Shown: positions 27,186-37,737, counted from the stretch's first letter. The stretch is DNA of 64,000 bases from Pseudonocardia sp. CNS-139 (GCA_001942415.1 MKJX01000195.1:62001-126000), one strand, 5' to 3'. Notes: generated by a model not told the origin, from the letters alone. Translations and numbers: made by a program.

Positions 27186-28166
27186 ATGCCTTTCCCCGCC
27201 CACCGGCCGCGGCGGTTGCGCACCACCCCGGCCCTGCGCCGGCTGGTCGCCGAGACCGACCTGCGCCCGCGCCACCTCGTGCTCCCGATGTTCGTCAAGG
27301 AGGGTGCGGGCGAGCCGATCGCCATCGCGTCCATGCCGGGGGTCGTGCAGCACACGCGCGACTCGCTGCGCAAGGCCGCGGTCGAGGCGGTGCAGGCGGG
27401 CGTCGGCGGGCTGATGCTGTTCGGTGTGCCGGAGCGGCACGACGCCGCGGGCTCGGCCGGCGTCGACCCGGACGGCGTGCTCAACGTCGCGCTGCGGGAC
27501 GTGCGGGCCGAGGTCGGCGACGCGACGGTGGTCATGGCCGACACGTGCCTCGACGAGTTCACCGACCACGGCCACTGCGGCGTGCTCGACGCCGACGGCA
27601 ACGTGGACAACGACGCCACGCTCGGCGTCTACCAGCGGATGGCGGTGGCGCAGGCCGAGGCGGGAGCGCACCTGCTCGGCCCGAGCGGGATGATGGACGG
27701 GCAGGTCGGGGCCATCCGTGCGGCGCTCGACGAGGCCGGCCACCAGGACGTCGGCATCCTCGCGTACACGGCGAAGTACACGTCGGCGTTCTACGGGCCG
27801 TTCCGCGAGGCGGTCGAGTCGCAGCTGCAGGGCGACCGCAAGACCTACCAACAGGACGGGGCCAACGTCCGGGAGGCGCTGCGCGAGCTGGCGCTCGACC
27901 TGGAGGAGGGCGCCGACATGGTGATGGTCAAGCCGGCCATGGCCTACCTCGACGTGCTGCGCGCGGTGGCGGAGTCCGCGGACGTGCCGGTCGCGGCGTA
28001 CCAGGTCTCGGGCGAGTACGCGATGGTCGAGGCAGCGGCCGCGAACGGCTGGCTCGACCGCGAGCGCACGATCCTCGAGACGCTCACCGGCATCCGCCGT
28101 GCGGGTGCGGACGTCGTGCTCACGTACTGGGCGACGGAGGTTGCGGGGCGTCTCGACCGGGCATGA
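27186..28166 (+). CDS. hemB: Delta-aminolevulinic acid dehydratase (porphobilinogen synthase)
   Basis: Condenses two 5-aminolevulinates to porphobilinogen. Intact, 326 residues. The two active-site lysines are in [15 protein letters not shown] and [12 protein letters not shown]. The metal loop reads [15 protein letters not shown], so two of the three cysteines of the zinc type remain and one is Asp; metal preference is open. ATG 27186 follows TACGCT (27173-27178) by 7 nt without a Shine-Dalgarno sequence, so hemB probably has its own leaderless promoter despite lying 35 bp after hemD. Confidence 0.96.
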   Translation: MPFPAHRPRRLRTTPALRRLVAETDLRPRHLVLPMFVKEGAGEPIAIASMPGVVQHTRDSLRKAAVEAVQAGVGGLMLFGVPERHDAAGSAGVDPDGVLNVALRDVRAEVGDATVVMADTCLDEFTDHGHCGVLDADGNVDNDATLGVYQRMAVAQAEAGAHLLGPSGMMDGQVGAIRAALDEAGHQDVGILAYTAKYTSAFYGPFREAVESQLQGDRKTYQQDGANVREALRELALDLEEGADMVMVKPAMAYLDVLRAVAESADVPVAAYQVSGEYAMVEAAAANGWLDRERTILETLTGIRRAGADVVLTYWATEVAGRLDRA

Positions 28167-28283
28167 CACAGCGTTACTTCGGCATGCTGTGATGCGTTCG
28201 CAACCCCCAGGTCACGGCGGTTCACCTGCGCGGGGAGGGTGCCCGGCGTTACGATCGCGCCCCTTGATCATGGGAGGATCGCG

Positions 28284-28777
28284 ATGACGAACGACCCGGG
28301 CCACGGCGACCAGCCTCAGCCCAACCAGGGATGGCAGGGCGGGCCGCCGCCGCAGCAGCCGCCCTACCCGGGGAGCTTCGGTCAGGAGCCCCAGCCCGGC
28401 TGGGGCAGCTACCCGCCTCCGCCCGGGCCGCCGCCCGGCCCGCCCGCCGGGTTCGGTGGTCCCGGCGGTCCCACCGGCCCGTACGGGCCCGGCGGCGCCG
28501 AGCAGAGGGGCTTCTTCGGGGCGCTCTTCGACTTCAGCTTCGACAGCTTCGCCACCCCCGCCGTGGTGAAGGTGCTCTACATCATCGGCCTGGTCATCCT
28601 CGGCCTCGTGTACGTCGGCGCGGTGATCACCGGCTTCATGCAGGGCGCGGGCGCGGCCTGCTGGTCCTGATCGGCGGTGCGATCGCGGCCCTGTTCTACC
28701 TGACGCTCTTCCGCATCACGCTGGAGTTCTACTACGCCGTCGTGCGGATGTCCGAGGACATCCACCACCGCCGCTGA
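28284..28777 (+). CDS. DUF4282 membrane protein (frameshifted)
   Basis: About 164 residues after restoring one base lost near 28658. The N-terminal ~75 residues are Gly/Pro/Gln-rich (PPPQQPPYPG, PPPPGPPPGPPAG). The DUF4282 domain follows: GFFGALFDFSFDSFATPAVVKVLYIIGLV, a second helix LLVLIGGAIAALFYLTLF and RITLEFYYAVVRMSEDIHHRR. GGGAGG precedes ATG 28284. Function is unknown. The fold has two helices joined by a short loop, and the low-complexity tail is predicted to be cytoplasmic. Confidence 0.8.
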
Positions 28778-28787
28778 GCCGACGTTC

Positions 28788-28816
28788 GTGACAGGTGACG
28801 GGCGCCGTTCTACGGT
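28788..28816 (+). promoter_or_regulatory. Promoter of a leaderless membrane-protein gene
   Basis: GTGACA (28788-28793), 17 bp, TACGGT (28811-28816), then 6 nt to GTG 28823. The -35/-10 spacing is ideal and the start codon falls where transcription should begin. Confidence 0.6.
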
Positions 28817-28822
28817 GACGCC

Positions 28823-29620
28823 GTGAGCACTTCGTCCGATCCCGAGCGGGGCGGCCAGCAGCCCGACGACCGTTCCCGTGAGGGACAGCCGGACGGCGGC
28901 GGGGCCGTCTCGCCGCAGGGTGAGCAGTACTCGCCGTACGCCCAGCCGGGGCCGTACCCCCCGCCGGGCCAGTACGGCGGGCAGCCGCAGCAGTACGGCC
29001 AACCGGCCCAGTACGGCCAGGAAGCGCAGTACGGGCAGCCCTACGGCCAGCCGCCCCCGTACGGGCAGCCGCCGCCGTACGCCCAGCAGCCGCAGTACGG
29101 CCAGCCGGCCGGGTACGCGTACACCCCGTACGGCACGTACCCGGCCGGGACGGGCGGCGAGGTCGAGACGCCGGTCGCCCGGCCCGGCACGATGATCCTC
29201 GGGCTGGTGCTGATCATCCTCAGCACGCTCCCGTTCCTGCTGGTCGGGTTCCTCCCGGTGCTGCTCCCGGCCGACCCGGCGGTGCTGCCGCCGACCGTGG
29301 CGCAGCAGCTGGAGCAGGTCGGGCTCAGCTACGAGGAGCTGCTGTCGGGGCTGCGGTTCGTCGCCGGCGTGATCGTGGTGCTGGCGCTGCTCTACATCCT
29401 GTTCGGGGTGATGGCGTTCCTCGGCCGGGTCTGGGCCCGCGTGGTGCTGACGATCATGACCGTGGTGTTCGCGCTGGTCCTGCTGTACAGCCTGATCGGG
29501 GGCGGCAGCGGCGACGCGGCCACGCTGGTGTTCGTGGTGATCATCCTCGCGGCCTCGGTCGGCGGCACGGCCTGCTTCTTCACCCGCGACGCCACCCGTT
29601 TCATGACCCAGCGGCACTGA
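28823..29620 (+). CDS. Membrane protein with QYGQP repeat tail
   Basis: An intact 265-residue protein. Residues ~30-105 are repeats of a Pro-Gln-Tyr-Gly unit (QYGQPAQYGQ, QPYGQPPPYGQ, QPQYGQPAGY). Four hydrophobic helices follow: TMILGLVLIILSTLPFLLVG, FVAGVIVVLALLYILFGVM, VVLTIMTVVFALVLLYSLI and ATLVFVVIILAASVGGTACF. The repeat tail is typical of actinobacterial membrane proteins with a flexible cytoplasmic N-terminus. Function is unknown. It neighbours the DUF4282 gene, which has a similar tail-plus-membrane layout. Confidence 0.75.
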   Translation: MSTSSDPERGGQQPDDRSREGQPDGGGAVSPQGEQYSPYAQPGPYPPPGQYGGQPQQYGQPAQYGQEAQYGQPYGQPPPYGQPPPYAQQPQYGQPAGYAYTPYGTYPAGTGGEVETPVARPGTMILGLVLIILSTLPFLLVGFLPVLLPADPAVLPPTVAQQLEQVGLSYEELLSGLRFVAGVIVVLALLYILFGVMAFLGRVWARVVLTIMTVVFALVLLYSLIGGGSGDAATLVFVVIILAASVGGTACFFTRDATRFMTQRH

Positions 29621-29683
29621 CGTCCCGCCCGGCGGGCGGCGCCCACGTGCGGGCGTCGCCGGCGTGGTGTGAGACTGAGGGCT

Positions 29684-31033
29684 GTGGGAAGCTCGCCATC
29701 CTCCGGCGCCGGCCTCGACTCCGGCATCGACCAAGGGGCGGAAGCGTCGCGTCGCCTCTTCGCCCGTGCATCGGCCGCGATCCCCGGCGGGGTGAACTCC
29801 CCGGTGCGCGCCTTCAGGGCCGTCGGCGGCACGCCGCGGTTCATGGTCTCCGCGCAGGGGCCGTGGCTCACCGACGCCGACGGCAACCGCTACGTCGACC
29901 TGGTCAGCTCGTGGGGTCCGATGATCCTCGGGCACGCGCACCCCGCGGTGGTCGAGGCGGTGCGGGCCGTGGCCGGCGCCGGGCTCTCGTTCGGCGCGCC
30001 GACGCCGGCCGAGATCGAGCTGGCCGAGGAGATCATCGCCCGGGTCGCGCCGGTCGAGCAGGTCCGGCTGGTCAACTCCGGCACCGAGGCGACGATGAGC
30101 GCCATCCGGCTGGCCCGCGGGATCACCGGGCGCACCGTCGTGGTCAAGTTCGCGGGCTGCTACCACGGGCACGTCGACGCGCTGCTCGCCGAGGCCGGGT
30201 CCGGCGTCGCGACGTTCGGGCTGCCCACGAGCCCCGGCGTCACGGGCGCGACGGCCGCCGACACCCTGGTGCTGCCGTACAACGACCTCGACGCAGTGCG
30301 CGCGGTGTTCGCCGAGCGCGGCGCCGAGATCGCCTGCGTGATCACCGAGGCCGCCGCCGGCAACATGGGCGCGATCGCACCGCTGCCCGGCTTCAACGCG
30401 GGGCTGCGGGAGCTGTGCCACGCGCACGGCGCGCTGCTCGTCGTCGACGAGGTCATGACCGGGTTCCGGGTCTCCGCGGCCGGCTGGTACGGCCTGGACG
30501 GCGTGGCGGGCGACCTCTACACGTTCGGCAAGGTGATGTCCGGCGGGCTGCCGGCGGCCGCGTTCGGCGGCCCGGCCGCACACATGGCGCACCTCGCGCC
30601 GGCCGGGCCCGTCTACCAGGCCGGGACGCTCTCGGGTAACCCCGTTGCGGTCGCGGCCGGGCTCGCCACCCTGCGCGCCGCGGACGCGGGCGTCTACGCG
30701 GCGCTCGACGCCAACGCCGCCCGGCTCGGCGAGATGGTCGGGGCCGCCCTCACCGCCGAGGGCGTGCCGCACCGCGTGCAGTTCGCCGGCAACCTGCTCT
30801 CGGTGTTCTTCGCCGAGGACGAGGTGCACGACTACGCGGCGGCCCGCGCCGCCGCGACCTGGCGCTTTCCCGCGTTCTTCCACGCGCTGCTCGCCCGCGG
30901 CGTGTACGCGCCGCCGAGCGCGTTCGAGGCGTGGTTCGTCAGCGCCGCACTGGACGACGACACCTGGCAGACGATCGCGGACGCGCTGCCGGCCGCGGCG
31001 CGCGCGGCCGCCACGGCGGAGGAGGCCCGATGA
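29684..31033 (+). CDS. hemL: Glutamate-1-semialdehyde 2,1-aminomutase
   Basis: PLP enzyme converting glutamate-1-semialdehyde to 5-aminolevulinate, the step between HemA and HemB. Intact, about 449 residues. Motifs: [71 protein letters not shown] and the PLP lysine in [20 protein letters not shown] prefer GTG 29684, because GAGACT at 29671-29676 is 7 nt upstream and the earlier GTG 29669 precedes that hexamer. The stop overlaps the next gene (ATGA). Confidence 0.94.
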   Translation: MGSSPSSGAGLDSGIDQGAEASRRLFARASAAIPGGVNSPVRAFRAVGGTPRFMVSAQGPWLTDADGNRYVDLVSSWGPMILGHAHPAVVEAVRAVAGAGLSFGAPTPAEIELAEEIIARVAPVEQVRLVNSGTEATMSAIRLARGITGRTVVVKFAGCYHGHVDALLAEAGSGVATFGLPTSPGVTGATAADTLVLPYNDLDAVRAVFAERGAEIACVITEAAAGNMGAIAPLPGFNAGLRELCHAHGALLVVDEVMTGFRVSAAGWYGLDGVAGDLYTFGKVMSGGLPAAAFGGPAAHMAHLAPAGPVYQAGTLSGNPVAVAAGLATLRAADAGVYAALDANAARLGEMVGAALTAEGVPHRVQFAGNLLSVFFAEDEVHDYAAARAAATWRFPAFFHALLARGVYAPPSAFEAWFVSAALDDDTWQTIADALPAAARAAATAEEAR

Positions 31034-31661
31034 GCTCGCGCACGGTGGTGCACCTGCTGCGCCACGGTGAGGTGCACAACCCGGGCGGGGTGCTGTACGG
31101 GCGGCTGCCCGGCTTCTACCTGTCGGCATCCGGGCGCAGCCAGGCCGAGGTCGTCGCCAAGTCGCTCGCCGACAAGGACGTCACGGTCGTGCGGGCCTCC
31201 CCGCTCATCCGCGCCCAGCAGACCGCCGCCCCGGTCGCGGCGCTGCACGGCCTGGAGGTCGGCACCGACGAGGGGCTGATCGAGGCCGACAACAGGTTCG
31301 AGGGCAAGACGGTGTCGGTCGGCGGCGGGGCGCTGCGCGCGCCGCAGTACTGGCACCTCCTGCGCGACCCGTTCACCCCGTCGTGGGGCGAGCCGTACCT
31401 CGACATCGCGCACCGCATGCTCGGCGCCGTGCACCGGGCCCGCACGCTGGCCGAGGGCCACGAGGCGGTGTGCGTCTCGCACCAGCTCCCGATCTGGACG
31501 CTGCGCCGGTTCGTCACCGGCCAGCGGCTCTGGCACGACCCGCGCAAGCGGCAGTGCGGGCTGGCCTCGCTCACGTCGCTCGTGTTCGAGGGCACGGAGC
31601 TGGCCGAGGTGCAGTACACCGAGCCGGCGGGCGAGAGCGACCCGGCGCAGACGGCCGATGA
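31030..31661 (+). CDS. Histidine phosphatase family protein (Rv0525-like; C-terminal frameshift)
   Basis: Phosphoglycerate-mutase-like phosphatase of about 210 residues. The catalytic histidine motif is [13 protein letters not shown], followed by [25 protein letters not shown] and the second histidine in [14 protein letters not shown]. The frame as given runs on past the next gene to 32256. One base lost between about 31560 and 31655 would end it at TGA 31659, overlapping the ResA-like ATG (ATGA) like its neighbours. It sits between hemL and resA as in mycobacteria. Substrate unknown. Confidence 0.82.
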
Positions 31662-32227
31662 CCCGCTTCCGTGTGGCGTTGCTGCTGGTCGCGGCGCTGT
31701 TCCTGGCCGGCTGTTCCACCAGTCAGGACGCCGTGGCCGTCGGCGGCGACTTCCAGTTCGTCGCGCCGGGCGGCCAGACGACGATCTTCTACGACCCGCC
31801 GGCCGACCGCGGCACCGTCGGGGGCATCTCCGGCGAGAGCCTGCTGCGCGAGGGCACGGTCGGGCTCGCCGACCACCCCGGCGAGGTTGTCGTGCTCAAC
31901 ATCTGGGGCTCCTGGTGCGGGCCGTGCCGCGAGGAGATGCCCGGCCTGCAGCTCGTGCAGGACCAGACGGGTGCGGCCGTGCTGGGCATCAACTTCCGGG
32001 ACGTCAGGGACGCGGCCGCCGACTTCGTCCGGGACCGCGGGCTCACGTTCGACTCGATCTACGACCCACCCGGCCGGTCGCTCCTGGCGCTGAGCGGCTA
32101 CCCGCGCAACGTGGTGCCGTCGACGATCGTGCTGGACAAGCAGCACCGGGTTGCGGCCGTGTACCTGACGACGATCCGGGTGTCGGACCTGATCCCGTTG
32201 GTGCAACGCCTGCAGGCGGAACCGTGA
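31658..32227 (+). CDS. resA: ResA-like thioredoxin-fold lipoprotein
   Basis: An intact 189-residue extracytoplasmic thiol-disulfide protein. The lipobox LAGC (residues 16-19) predicts a lipid anchor. The active site is WGSWCGPCREEMPGL and the cis-proline region is NVVPSTIVLDKQHRVA. ResA-type proteins reduce apocytochrome c cysteines before haem attachment. CcdA, ResB and CcsB follow, completing System II cytochrome c maturation. The ATG overlaps the preceding stop. Confidence 0.92.
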   Translation: MTRFRVALLLVAALFLAGCSTSQDAVAVGGDFQFVAPGGQTTIFYDPPADRGTVGGISGESLLREGTVGLADHPGEVVVLNIWGSWCGPCREEMPGLQLVQDQTGAAVLGINFRDVRDAAADFVRDRGLTFDSIYDPPGRSLLALSGYPRNVVPSTIVLDKQHRVAAVYLTTIRVSDLIPLVQRLQAEP

Positions 32228-32302
32228 TCAGCCGGAATGTCGACTACACGTCGTAGAACCCGGTGTGTTCGCGCGCGGGCGCGCCGAATACCCTCCTGAG
32301 TG

Positions 32303-33078
32303 ATGGACGCCTCGACCACCCTCGCGGTCTCCGGTCCGCTGCTGCTCGCGGCGGCCGTGGCCGTGCTGGCGGGCGCGGTGAGCTTCGCGTCGCCGTGTGT
32401 GGTCCCGCTCGTCCCCGGCTACCTCGCCTACCTGGCCGGCATCGTCGGCGCGGACGCCCGCCGGCCACTCGGGAGCAGGCGGCGCAGGCCCGGAGCGGGC
32501 GCTGGCGGGTGGCCGGCGCGGCCGGCCTGTTCGTCGCCGGGTTCACCGTGGTGTTCGGCGCGATCATGGTCGGCGTCGTCTGGCTGGCCGACGCGCTCGT
32601 CGCGAACGAGGCCGTGCTCCAGCGCGCAGGCGGCGTCGTCATGATCGCGATGGGGCTGGTGTTCGTCGGGCTCCTCCCGGTGCTGCAGAACGAGCGGCGC
32701 GTGCACTGGGTGCCGCGCGCCGGCGTGTGGGGCGCGCCGCTGCTCGGCGCGGTGTTCGGGCTCGGCTGGGTGCCGTGCGTCGGGCCGACGCTCGCCGGGG
32801 TGGTCGCGGTGGCGGCCGGCACCGGCGGCGGGTCGCTGCGCGGGGTGGTGCTCACCGTCGCGTACTGCGCGGGGCTCGGGCTGCCGTTCGTCCTGATCGC
32901 GCTCGGCGCGTCGCGGGCCGTGCGCGCGCTGGGCTGGCTGCGCCGGCACACCCGCACGATCCAGATCGCCGGCGGCGCGCTCCTGGTGGTGGTCGGGTTG
33001 TTGCTGGTCAGCGGCCTGTGGGGTGGGCTGCTCGCCCGGCTGCAGGTCTCCGTCGCAGGATTCACCCCGGTGCTGTAG
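32303..33078 (+). CDS. ccdA: Cytochrome c biogenesis protein CcdA (frameshifted)
   Basis: Membrane protein that carries reducing equivalents from cytoplasmic thioredoxin to ResA. About 258 residues with one base lost near 32465. The first redox cysteine is in SFASPCVVPLVPGYLAYLAG and the second in GLGWVPCVGPTLAGV. Six membrane helices are evident (VAGAAGLFVAGFTVVFGAIM, GGVVMIAMGLVFVGLLPVL, and others). TACCCT at 32289-32294 lies just upstream of GTG 32300/ATG 32303. The stop is immediately followed by the resB ATG. Confidence 0.92.
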
Positions 33079-34708
33079 ATGGCTACCGAGACCCCGACTC
33101 GCGTGCATCCGGACCCCGACTCGCGGGCCCCCAGGCCGGGGATCGTGGGGATGGCGCTGGCCGTCCTGCGCAACGGGTGGCGGGGGCTCACCGCCATGCG
33201 CACGGCGCTCGTGCTGCTCTTCCTGCTGGCGCTCGGCGCGCTGCCGGGTGCTCTGCTGCCGCAGCGCTCGCTCAACCAGCGGCTCGTCGACCAGTACTTC
33301 ACGGACTACCCGTGGCTCGCGCCGACGCTCGACCGGCTCGGCTTCTTCGACGTGTTCGCCGCGCCCTGGTTCGCGGCGATCTACCTGCTGCTGATGGTGT
33401 CGCTGATCGGCTGCGTGCTGCCCCGGACCGTCGAGCACGCGACGGCGCTGCGGGCGGTGCCCGTCGCCGTCCCGCGCAACCTCGCCCGGCTGCCGCACCA
33501 CGGCACCGCGGTGCTCGACGTCGGGCTGGACGAGGCGACCGAGCGGGTCCGCACCCGGCTGCGCGGCTGGCGCACGGCGGAACGGCCCGACGGCCGGGCC
33601 CGCACTTCTCCGCGGAGCGCGGCTACCTGCGCGAGCTCGGCAACCTCGTCTTCCACCTGAGCCTGATCGGCCTGCTCATCGGGTTCGGCGCCGGGCGCCT
33701 CTTCGGCTACGAGGGCCAGGTCATCGTCATGGGCGGCGGTGGCCAGTTCTGCAACACCGGCATCCTCGGCTACGACTCGTTCCGGGCCGGGCTGCGCGTC
33801 GACGGCACCCAGCTCACGCCGTTCTGCGTGCAGGTGGACGAGGTCGAGTCGACCTACCTCCCGAACGGCCAGGCGGAGAGCTACCGGGCGACGCTCGGCT
33901 ACCAGTCCGGAGCGGACCTCGCGGCCGGCCGCACCGACCGGTGGCGCCCTACGACCTGTCCGTCAACCACCCGCTGCGGCTCGACGGCGACCGGGTCTAC
34001 CTGCTCGGCACTGGCTACGCGCCGGTGTTCACCGTGACGTTCCCGGACGGGCAGCAGCGCACGGGCGGGATCCAGTGGCGGCCCGTCGACCTGACGACGA
34101 TGCTCTCCGAGGGCGCCACCAAGTTCGAGCCGCCCGGCGTCACCGACGACGAGCAGCGGCGCACCCGCCAGCTCGCGATCACCGGGCTGCTCGCGCCCAC
34201 CTCGTCCGGCGGCGACATCGTGACCTCGGTGTTCCCGGACCTGCGCGACCCCGAGGTGGCCGTCGACGTGCTCCGTGGCGACCTCGGCCTCGACGACGGG
34301 CGCGGCCAGTCGATCTTCCAGGTGGACCAGTCCAAGGTCGACTCCGGCGAGCTGGTGCGGGTGGCGCGGGCCAACCTCGTCCCCGGCCAGTCCGTCACGC
34401 TCGACGACGGCACGGTCGTGCGCTTCGACGGCGTGCAGGAGTGGGTGAACCTGCAGGTCAGCCACGATCCCGGCCAGGTGTACGTGCTGGTGTTCGCCAT
34501 CCTGCTGCTCGGCGGGCTCGGGCTCTCGCTGATGATCCGCCGCCGCCGGTTCTGGGCCCGGCTCGCGCCCGACCCCGATGACGAGGGCCGTACCGTCGTG
34601 GAGATCGGCGGGCTCGCCCGCACGGACCGCGCGGGCTACGGCGAGGAGTTCGACCGCCTGCGGGCCGACCTGCTGACCGGCCGACCGACCGCGACGAAGG
34701 ACACGTGA
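33079..34708 (+). CDS. resB: Cytochrome c biogenesis protein ResB (two frameshifts)
   Basis: Half of the System II haem-handling complex. About 543 residues after restoring bases lost near 33600 and 33945. Membrane helices: MRTALVLLFLLALGALPGALL, WFAAIYLLLMVSLIGCVLPR and LGNLVFHLSLIGLLIGFGAGR. A large external domain (YEGQVIVMGGGGQFCNT through RFDGVQEWVNLQVSHDPG) is followed by a fourth helix (VLVFAILLLGGLGLSLMIRRR). It starts directly after the ccdA stop, and its own stop overlaps the ccsB start (GTGA). Confidence 0.93.
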
Positions 34709-35654
34709 TGCTCGCTGAACTCGCGCTCTACAGCGACCGCCTCTTCATGGCGACGGTCGGGGTGTACGTGCTCGCGATGCTCCTGCACTGCGCGCAGATC
34801 GCGCTGGAGCGCACGCCGAAGCCCGCGCTCGTCGGCGCCGGCGGGGCGGAGACCGATGGCTCAGCCGTCCTCGGCGCCGAGGACGGCGCCCAGGACGCCC
34901 CGCCGGTGCGCACCCGCGCCGAGCGGTTCGGCGGCATGGCGATCTCCGTGACGACGCTCGGCGCCGCGTTCCACTTCGCGTCATCGTGCTGCGCGGGCTC
35001 GCGACCGAGCGCTGGCCGCTGGGCAACATGTACGAGTACGTCTCGGTGATCTGCTTCGCCGCCGTCGCCACCTGGCTGGTGGTGCAGCGCCGGTACGACG
35101 CGGCCCGCCAGGTCGGCCCGTTCGTGCTGCTCCCGGTGGTGATCCTGCTCTTCCTCGGCGGCACCGTGCTCTACGCGCCCGCCGCCCCGGTGATGCCGGC
35201 CCTGCAGTCGTACTGGCTGGTCGTGCACGTGACGACGATCAGCGTCTCGTCGGGCCTGTTGCTGGTGCCGGGCGTGCTGAGCATCCTCTACCTGTTGCGC
35301 CGTTCGGGTGAGCCGGCCTGGCTGCTCGACAAGCTGCCCTCGGCGGACGCGCTCGACCGCCTCGCCTACCGCACGACGATCGTCGCGTTCCCGCTCTTCA
35401 CGTTCGCGATCATCGCCGGGGCGATCTGGGCGGAGGCCGCGTGGGGCCGGTTCTGGGGCTGGGACCCGAAGGAGACCGTCGCGTTCGTCTCGTGGGTCGT
35501 CTACGCCGCCTACCTGCATGCACGGGCCACCGCGGGCTGGCGGACGACGCGGGCGGCGTGGATCAACATCGTCGGCTTCGCTACGATGATCTTCAACCTG
35601 TTCTTCATCAACATGGTGGTCGCCGGCCTGCACTCGTACGCCGGGCTGAGCTGA
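34705..35654 (+). CDS. ccsB: Cytochrome c haem lyase subunit CcsB/CcsA (frameshifted)
   Basis: Partner of ResB in haem export and attachment. About 316 residues after restoring one base lost near 34981 (in AFHFAVIVLRGL). The haem-binding WWD motif is WGRFWGWDPKETVAFVSW. Conserved histidines flank it, for example in WLVVHVTTISVSSG and VVYAAYLHARA. There are eight or so helices. GTG 34705 or ATG 34708 is the start. Confidence 0.93.
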
Positions 35655-35770
35655 CTCCGAGTGACGCGTCGCCACCCGACAGCGGCTCGACCCATGGCAC
35701 CGGTACGACTACCGTCGGCGTCCGTGGGGGACTGGAACGGACGGCACGACAGGCCCGGCGGGATGCACTG

Positions 35771-37097
35771 ATGACGGAGAGTGAGTCCGTGGGCGACCGG
35801 GACTACCCGGACGGTTCGGTGGGCCGCTATGTGCGTGAACGCTGGGGCGCTGCGGCGCCCGTTCGCGGCCCGCGGCCGCGGGCCGATCCCCCTGCTCCGC
35901 GCCAGGAGAGTGACGCCGAGGCCGCCCCGTTCCCCGCGGTGTCGCCCGACGACACCGTCACGCCCAACGGCTCGGCCAACGGCACGGCCGTCCCGCATCA
36001 GGGCCGCCGCCGTCCGCGCACCCGGACGGCCCGATCGGGCGCGTCGACCCGGCGAGCACCGTGCCGGACGCCGTGCCGCGCACCCCGCCGAAGGGCTCGG
36101 CCCGCTGGATCGACCCCGGTGCCGTCGCGGCGCAGGAGGCGCAGCGCGCCCGCCGCCGCAGCACCGAGCAGCCACCGCCCACGGACCTCTCGTCGGCCCG
36201 GTTGCTGCGCCAGGGGCGGCGGCCCCCGCAGTCGGGGTGGCGCCGGCTCGTCTACATCGGCAGCGGGCGGCTGATCAACCCGGGCGAGAGCCCGGCCGAC
36301 ACCCGCCGCCGCGAGCTGGTCGCCCAGATCAACCAGCCGCTGCTGGGCTGCCACAAGATCGCGGCGCTGAGCCTCAAGGGCGGCGTCGGCAAGACCACCG
36401 TCACGGCCACGCTGGGGGCGACCTTCGCGTCGCTGCGCGGCGACCGGGTGATCGCCGTGGACGCCAACCCGGACCGCGGCACGCTCAGCCAGAAGATCCC
36501 GCTGGAGACCAGCGCCACCGTCCGCAACCTGCTGCGCGACGCCCAGCGGGTGCGCCGCTACACGGACGTGCGCGCGTACACGTCGCAGGGGCCGTCACGG
36601 CTGGAGGTGCTGGCCAGCGAGCAGGACCCGGCGGTCTCGGAGGCGTTCAGCGAGGACGACTACCGGCGCACGATCACGCTGCTGGAGCACTTCTACAACA
36701 TCGTGCTCACCGACTGCGGCACCGGCTGATGCACTCGGCGATGTACGGCGTGCTGGGCATGGCCGACCAGCTGGTGATCGTGTCGTCCGCGTCGATCGAC
36801 GGGGCGCGCAGCGCGTCGGGCACGATGGACTGGCTCGACGCACACGGCCACGGCGACCTGGTGCGGAACTCGGTCGCGGTGATCAACAGCGTGCACCGGA
36901 ACGCCGGCGGCGTGGACCTGGACCGGGTGGACGCGCATTTCAAGGCGCGGTGCCGCAAGGTGGTGCGCATCCCGTTCGACCCGCACCTGGAGGAGGGCGC
37001 GGAGATCGATCTGGACCGCCTCGAACCCGCGACGCGGATGAAGCTGCTGGAGCTGGCTGCCGCGGTGGCCGACGCCTTCGAGGGCCCGCCCGCCTGA
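35771..37097 (+). CDS. MinD/ParA-family ATPase with long N-terminal region (two frameshifts)
   Basis: About 442 residues with bases lost near 36015 and 36724. The first ~190 residues are disordered, rich in Pro and Arg (FPAVSPDDTVTPNGSANGTA, RTPPKGSARWIDPGA). The ATPase domain has a deviant Walker A IAALSLKGGVGKTTVTATLGA, switch I-like VIAVDANPDRGTLSQKI and Walker B IVLTDCGTGLMHSAM. It ends in DLDRLEPATRMKLLELAAAV. It sits just downstream of ccsB, as Rv0530 does in mycobacteria. No parB-like partner adjoins, so chromosome or plasmid partitioning is unlikely; a spatial or secretion-linked role is possible. Function unknown. Confidence 0.82.
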
Positions 37098-37130
37098 CGT
37101 TCCCCCCGTGGAGCGTCCGGCCCCGGAGCG

Positions 37131-37343
37131 TCAGGCGCGCGGCGGGTCGTCGCGTTTGCGGACCTTCTCGTCGAGCTGACGAAGGAAGTCGGGGTCGTCG
37201 TCCGGTCCGCTCACCGGGGGCCTGGTGGGCCAGGCCACGGGCTTGCGCCGCGGCTGCTCGACCTCGGATCCACCCGAGTTCATCGCCTTCCACAGCACCA
37301 GCGCAATGATCGCGGCGCCGACGAACGCGATGAGGAACAGCAT
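37131..37343 (-). CDS. Small single-pass membrane protein
   Basis: 70 residues: an N-terminal helix MLFLIAFVGAAIIALVLWKA, then a charged tail with PRRKPVAWPTRP and DFLRQLDEKVRKRDDPPRA. It lies between the MinD-like gene (convergent) and bldC on the same strand. No family recognised; the compact membrane-plus-tail layout and codon use support a real gene. Confidence 0.6.
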   Translation of the reverse strand: MLFLIAFVGAAIIALVLWKAMNSGGSEVEQPRRKPVAWPTRPPVSGPDDDPDFLRQLDEKVRKRDDPPRA

Positions 37344-37414
37344 GTAGGACCACCTCCGCAGCCGAGGTTAGCGGAGCGCGTGCTGCTGCGGGGTGAAGTG
37401 CGTCGAATGGGCGT

Positions 37415-37639
37415 TCAGGGCCGGGCGGGCGGCAGGGTGGCTTCGCTCGTCAGGTCGGCCAGCATGCTGCGGACCTCCGACTCGCGGAAGCGCCGGTGGC
37501 CGCCGGGCGTGCGGATGGAGCCGATGCGGCCGGCCGAGGCCCACCGCGTGACGGTCTTCGGGTCGACGCGGAAGAGCGCCGCGACCTCGCCGGGAGTGAG
37601 CAGCCGCTCGTTGCTGGCGGTGTGCGCCGTGACTGTCAT
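37415..37639 (-). CDS. bldC: Developmental regulator BldC
   Basis: A 74-residue MerR-like DNA-binding protein: LLTPGEVAALFRVDPKTVTRWASAGRIGSIRTPGGHRRFRESEVRSML. This is nearly the complete BldC signature, including TVTRWA and TPGGHRR. In Streptomyces BldC binds DNA cooperatively as head-to-tail oligomers and delays development. The start is ATG 37639 (MTVTAHTASNERLL). Two palindromes lie within 100 bp upstream. Confidence 0.92.
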   Translation of the reverse strand: MTVTAHTASNERLLTPGEVAALFRVDPKTVTRWASAGRIGSIRTPGGHRRFRESEVRSMLADLTSEATLPPARP

Positions 37640-37692
37640 CTGGACCTCCAGTACTGCCGGGCGTTTCCGGGCCATCGTGACACCTGGGACCC

Positions 37693-37737
37693 CGAGTACT
37701 CGAACGGTTGTCCGCAGGTAAAGGGTCCTTAAAGGAC
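37693..37737. promoter_or_regulatory. Two palindromes upstream of bldC
   Basis: CGAGTACTCG (37693-37702) is a perfect 10-bp palindrome. GTCCTTAAAGGAC (37725-37737) has perfect 6-bp arms around one base. They are 54 and 86 bp upstream of the bldC ATG on its promoter side. The binding factor is unknown. Confidence 0.4.

Noticed and set aside
23277..28166. Open frame of about 1,629 codons spanning hemA to hemB
   Set aside because: The conserved domains switch frames within it many times. It is an accident of high GC content plus base losses, not a multifunctional haem protein.
31030..32256. 441-codon frame extending the histidine phosphatase through the ResA-like gene
   Set aside because: The second half is an out-of-frame reading of the ResA gene, whose own frame has a lipobox and WCGPC. 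A lost base near the phosphatase end explains the run-on.
35771..37097. Chromosome-partition ParA
   Set aside because: No ParB gene or parS-like site adjoins, and the position after ccsB matches the MinD-like orphan of mycobacteria.
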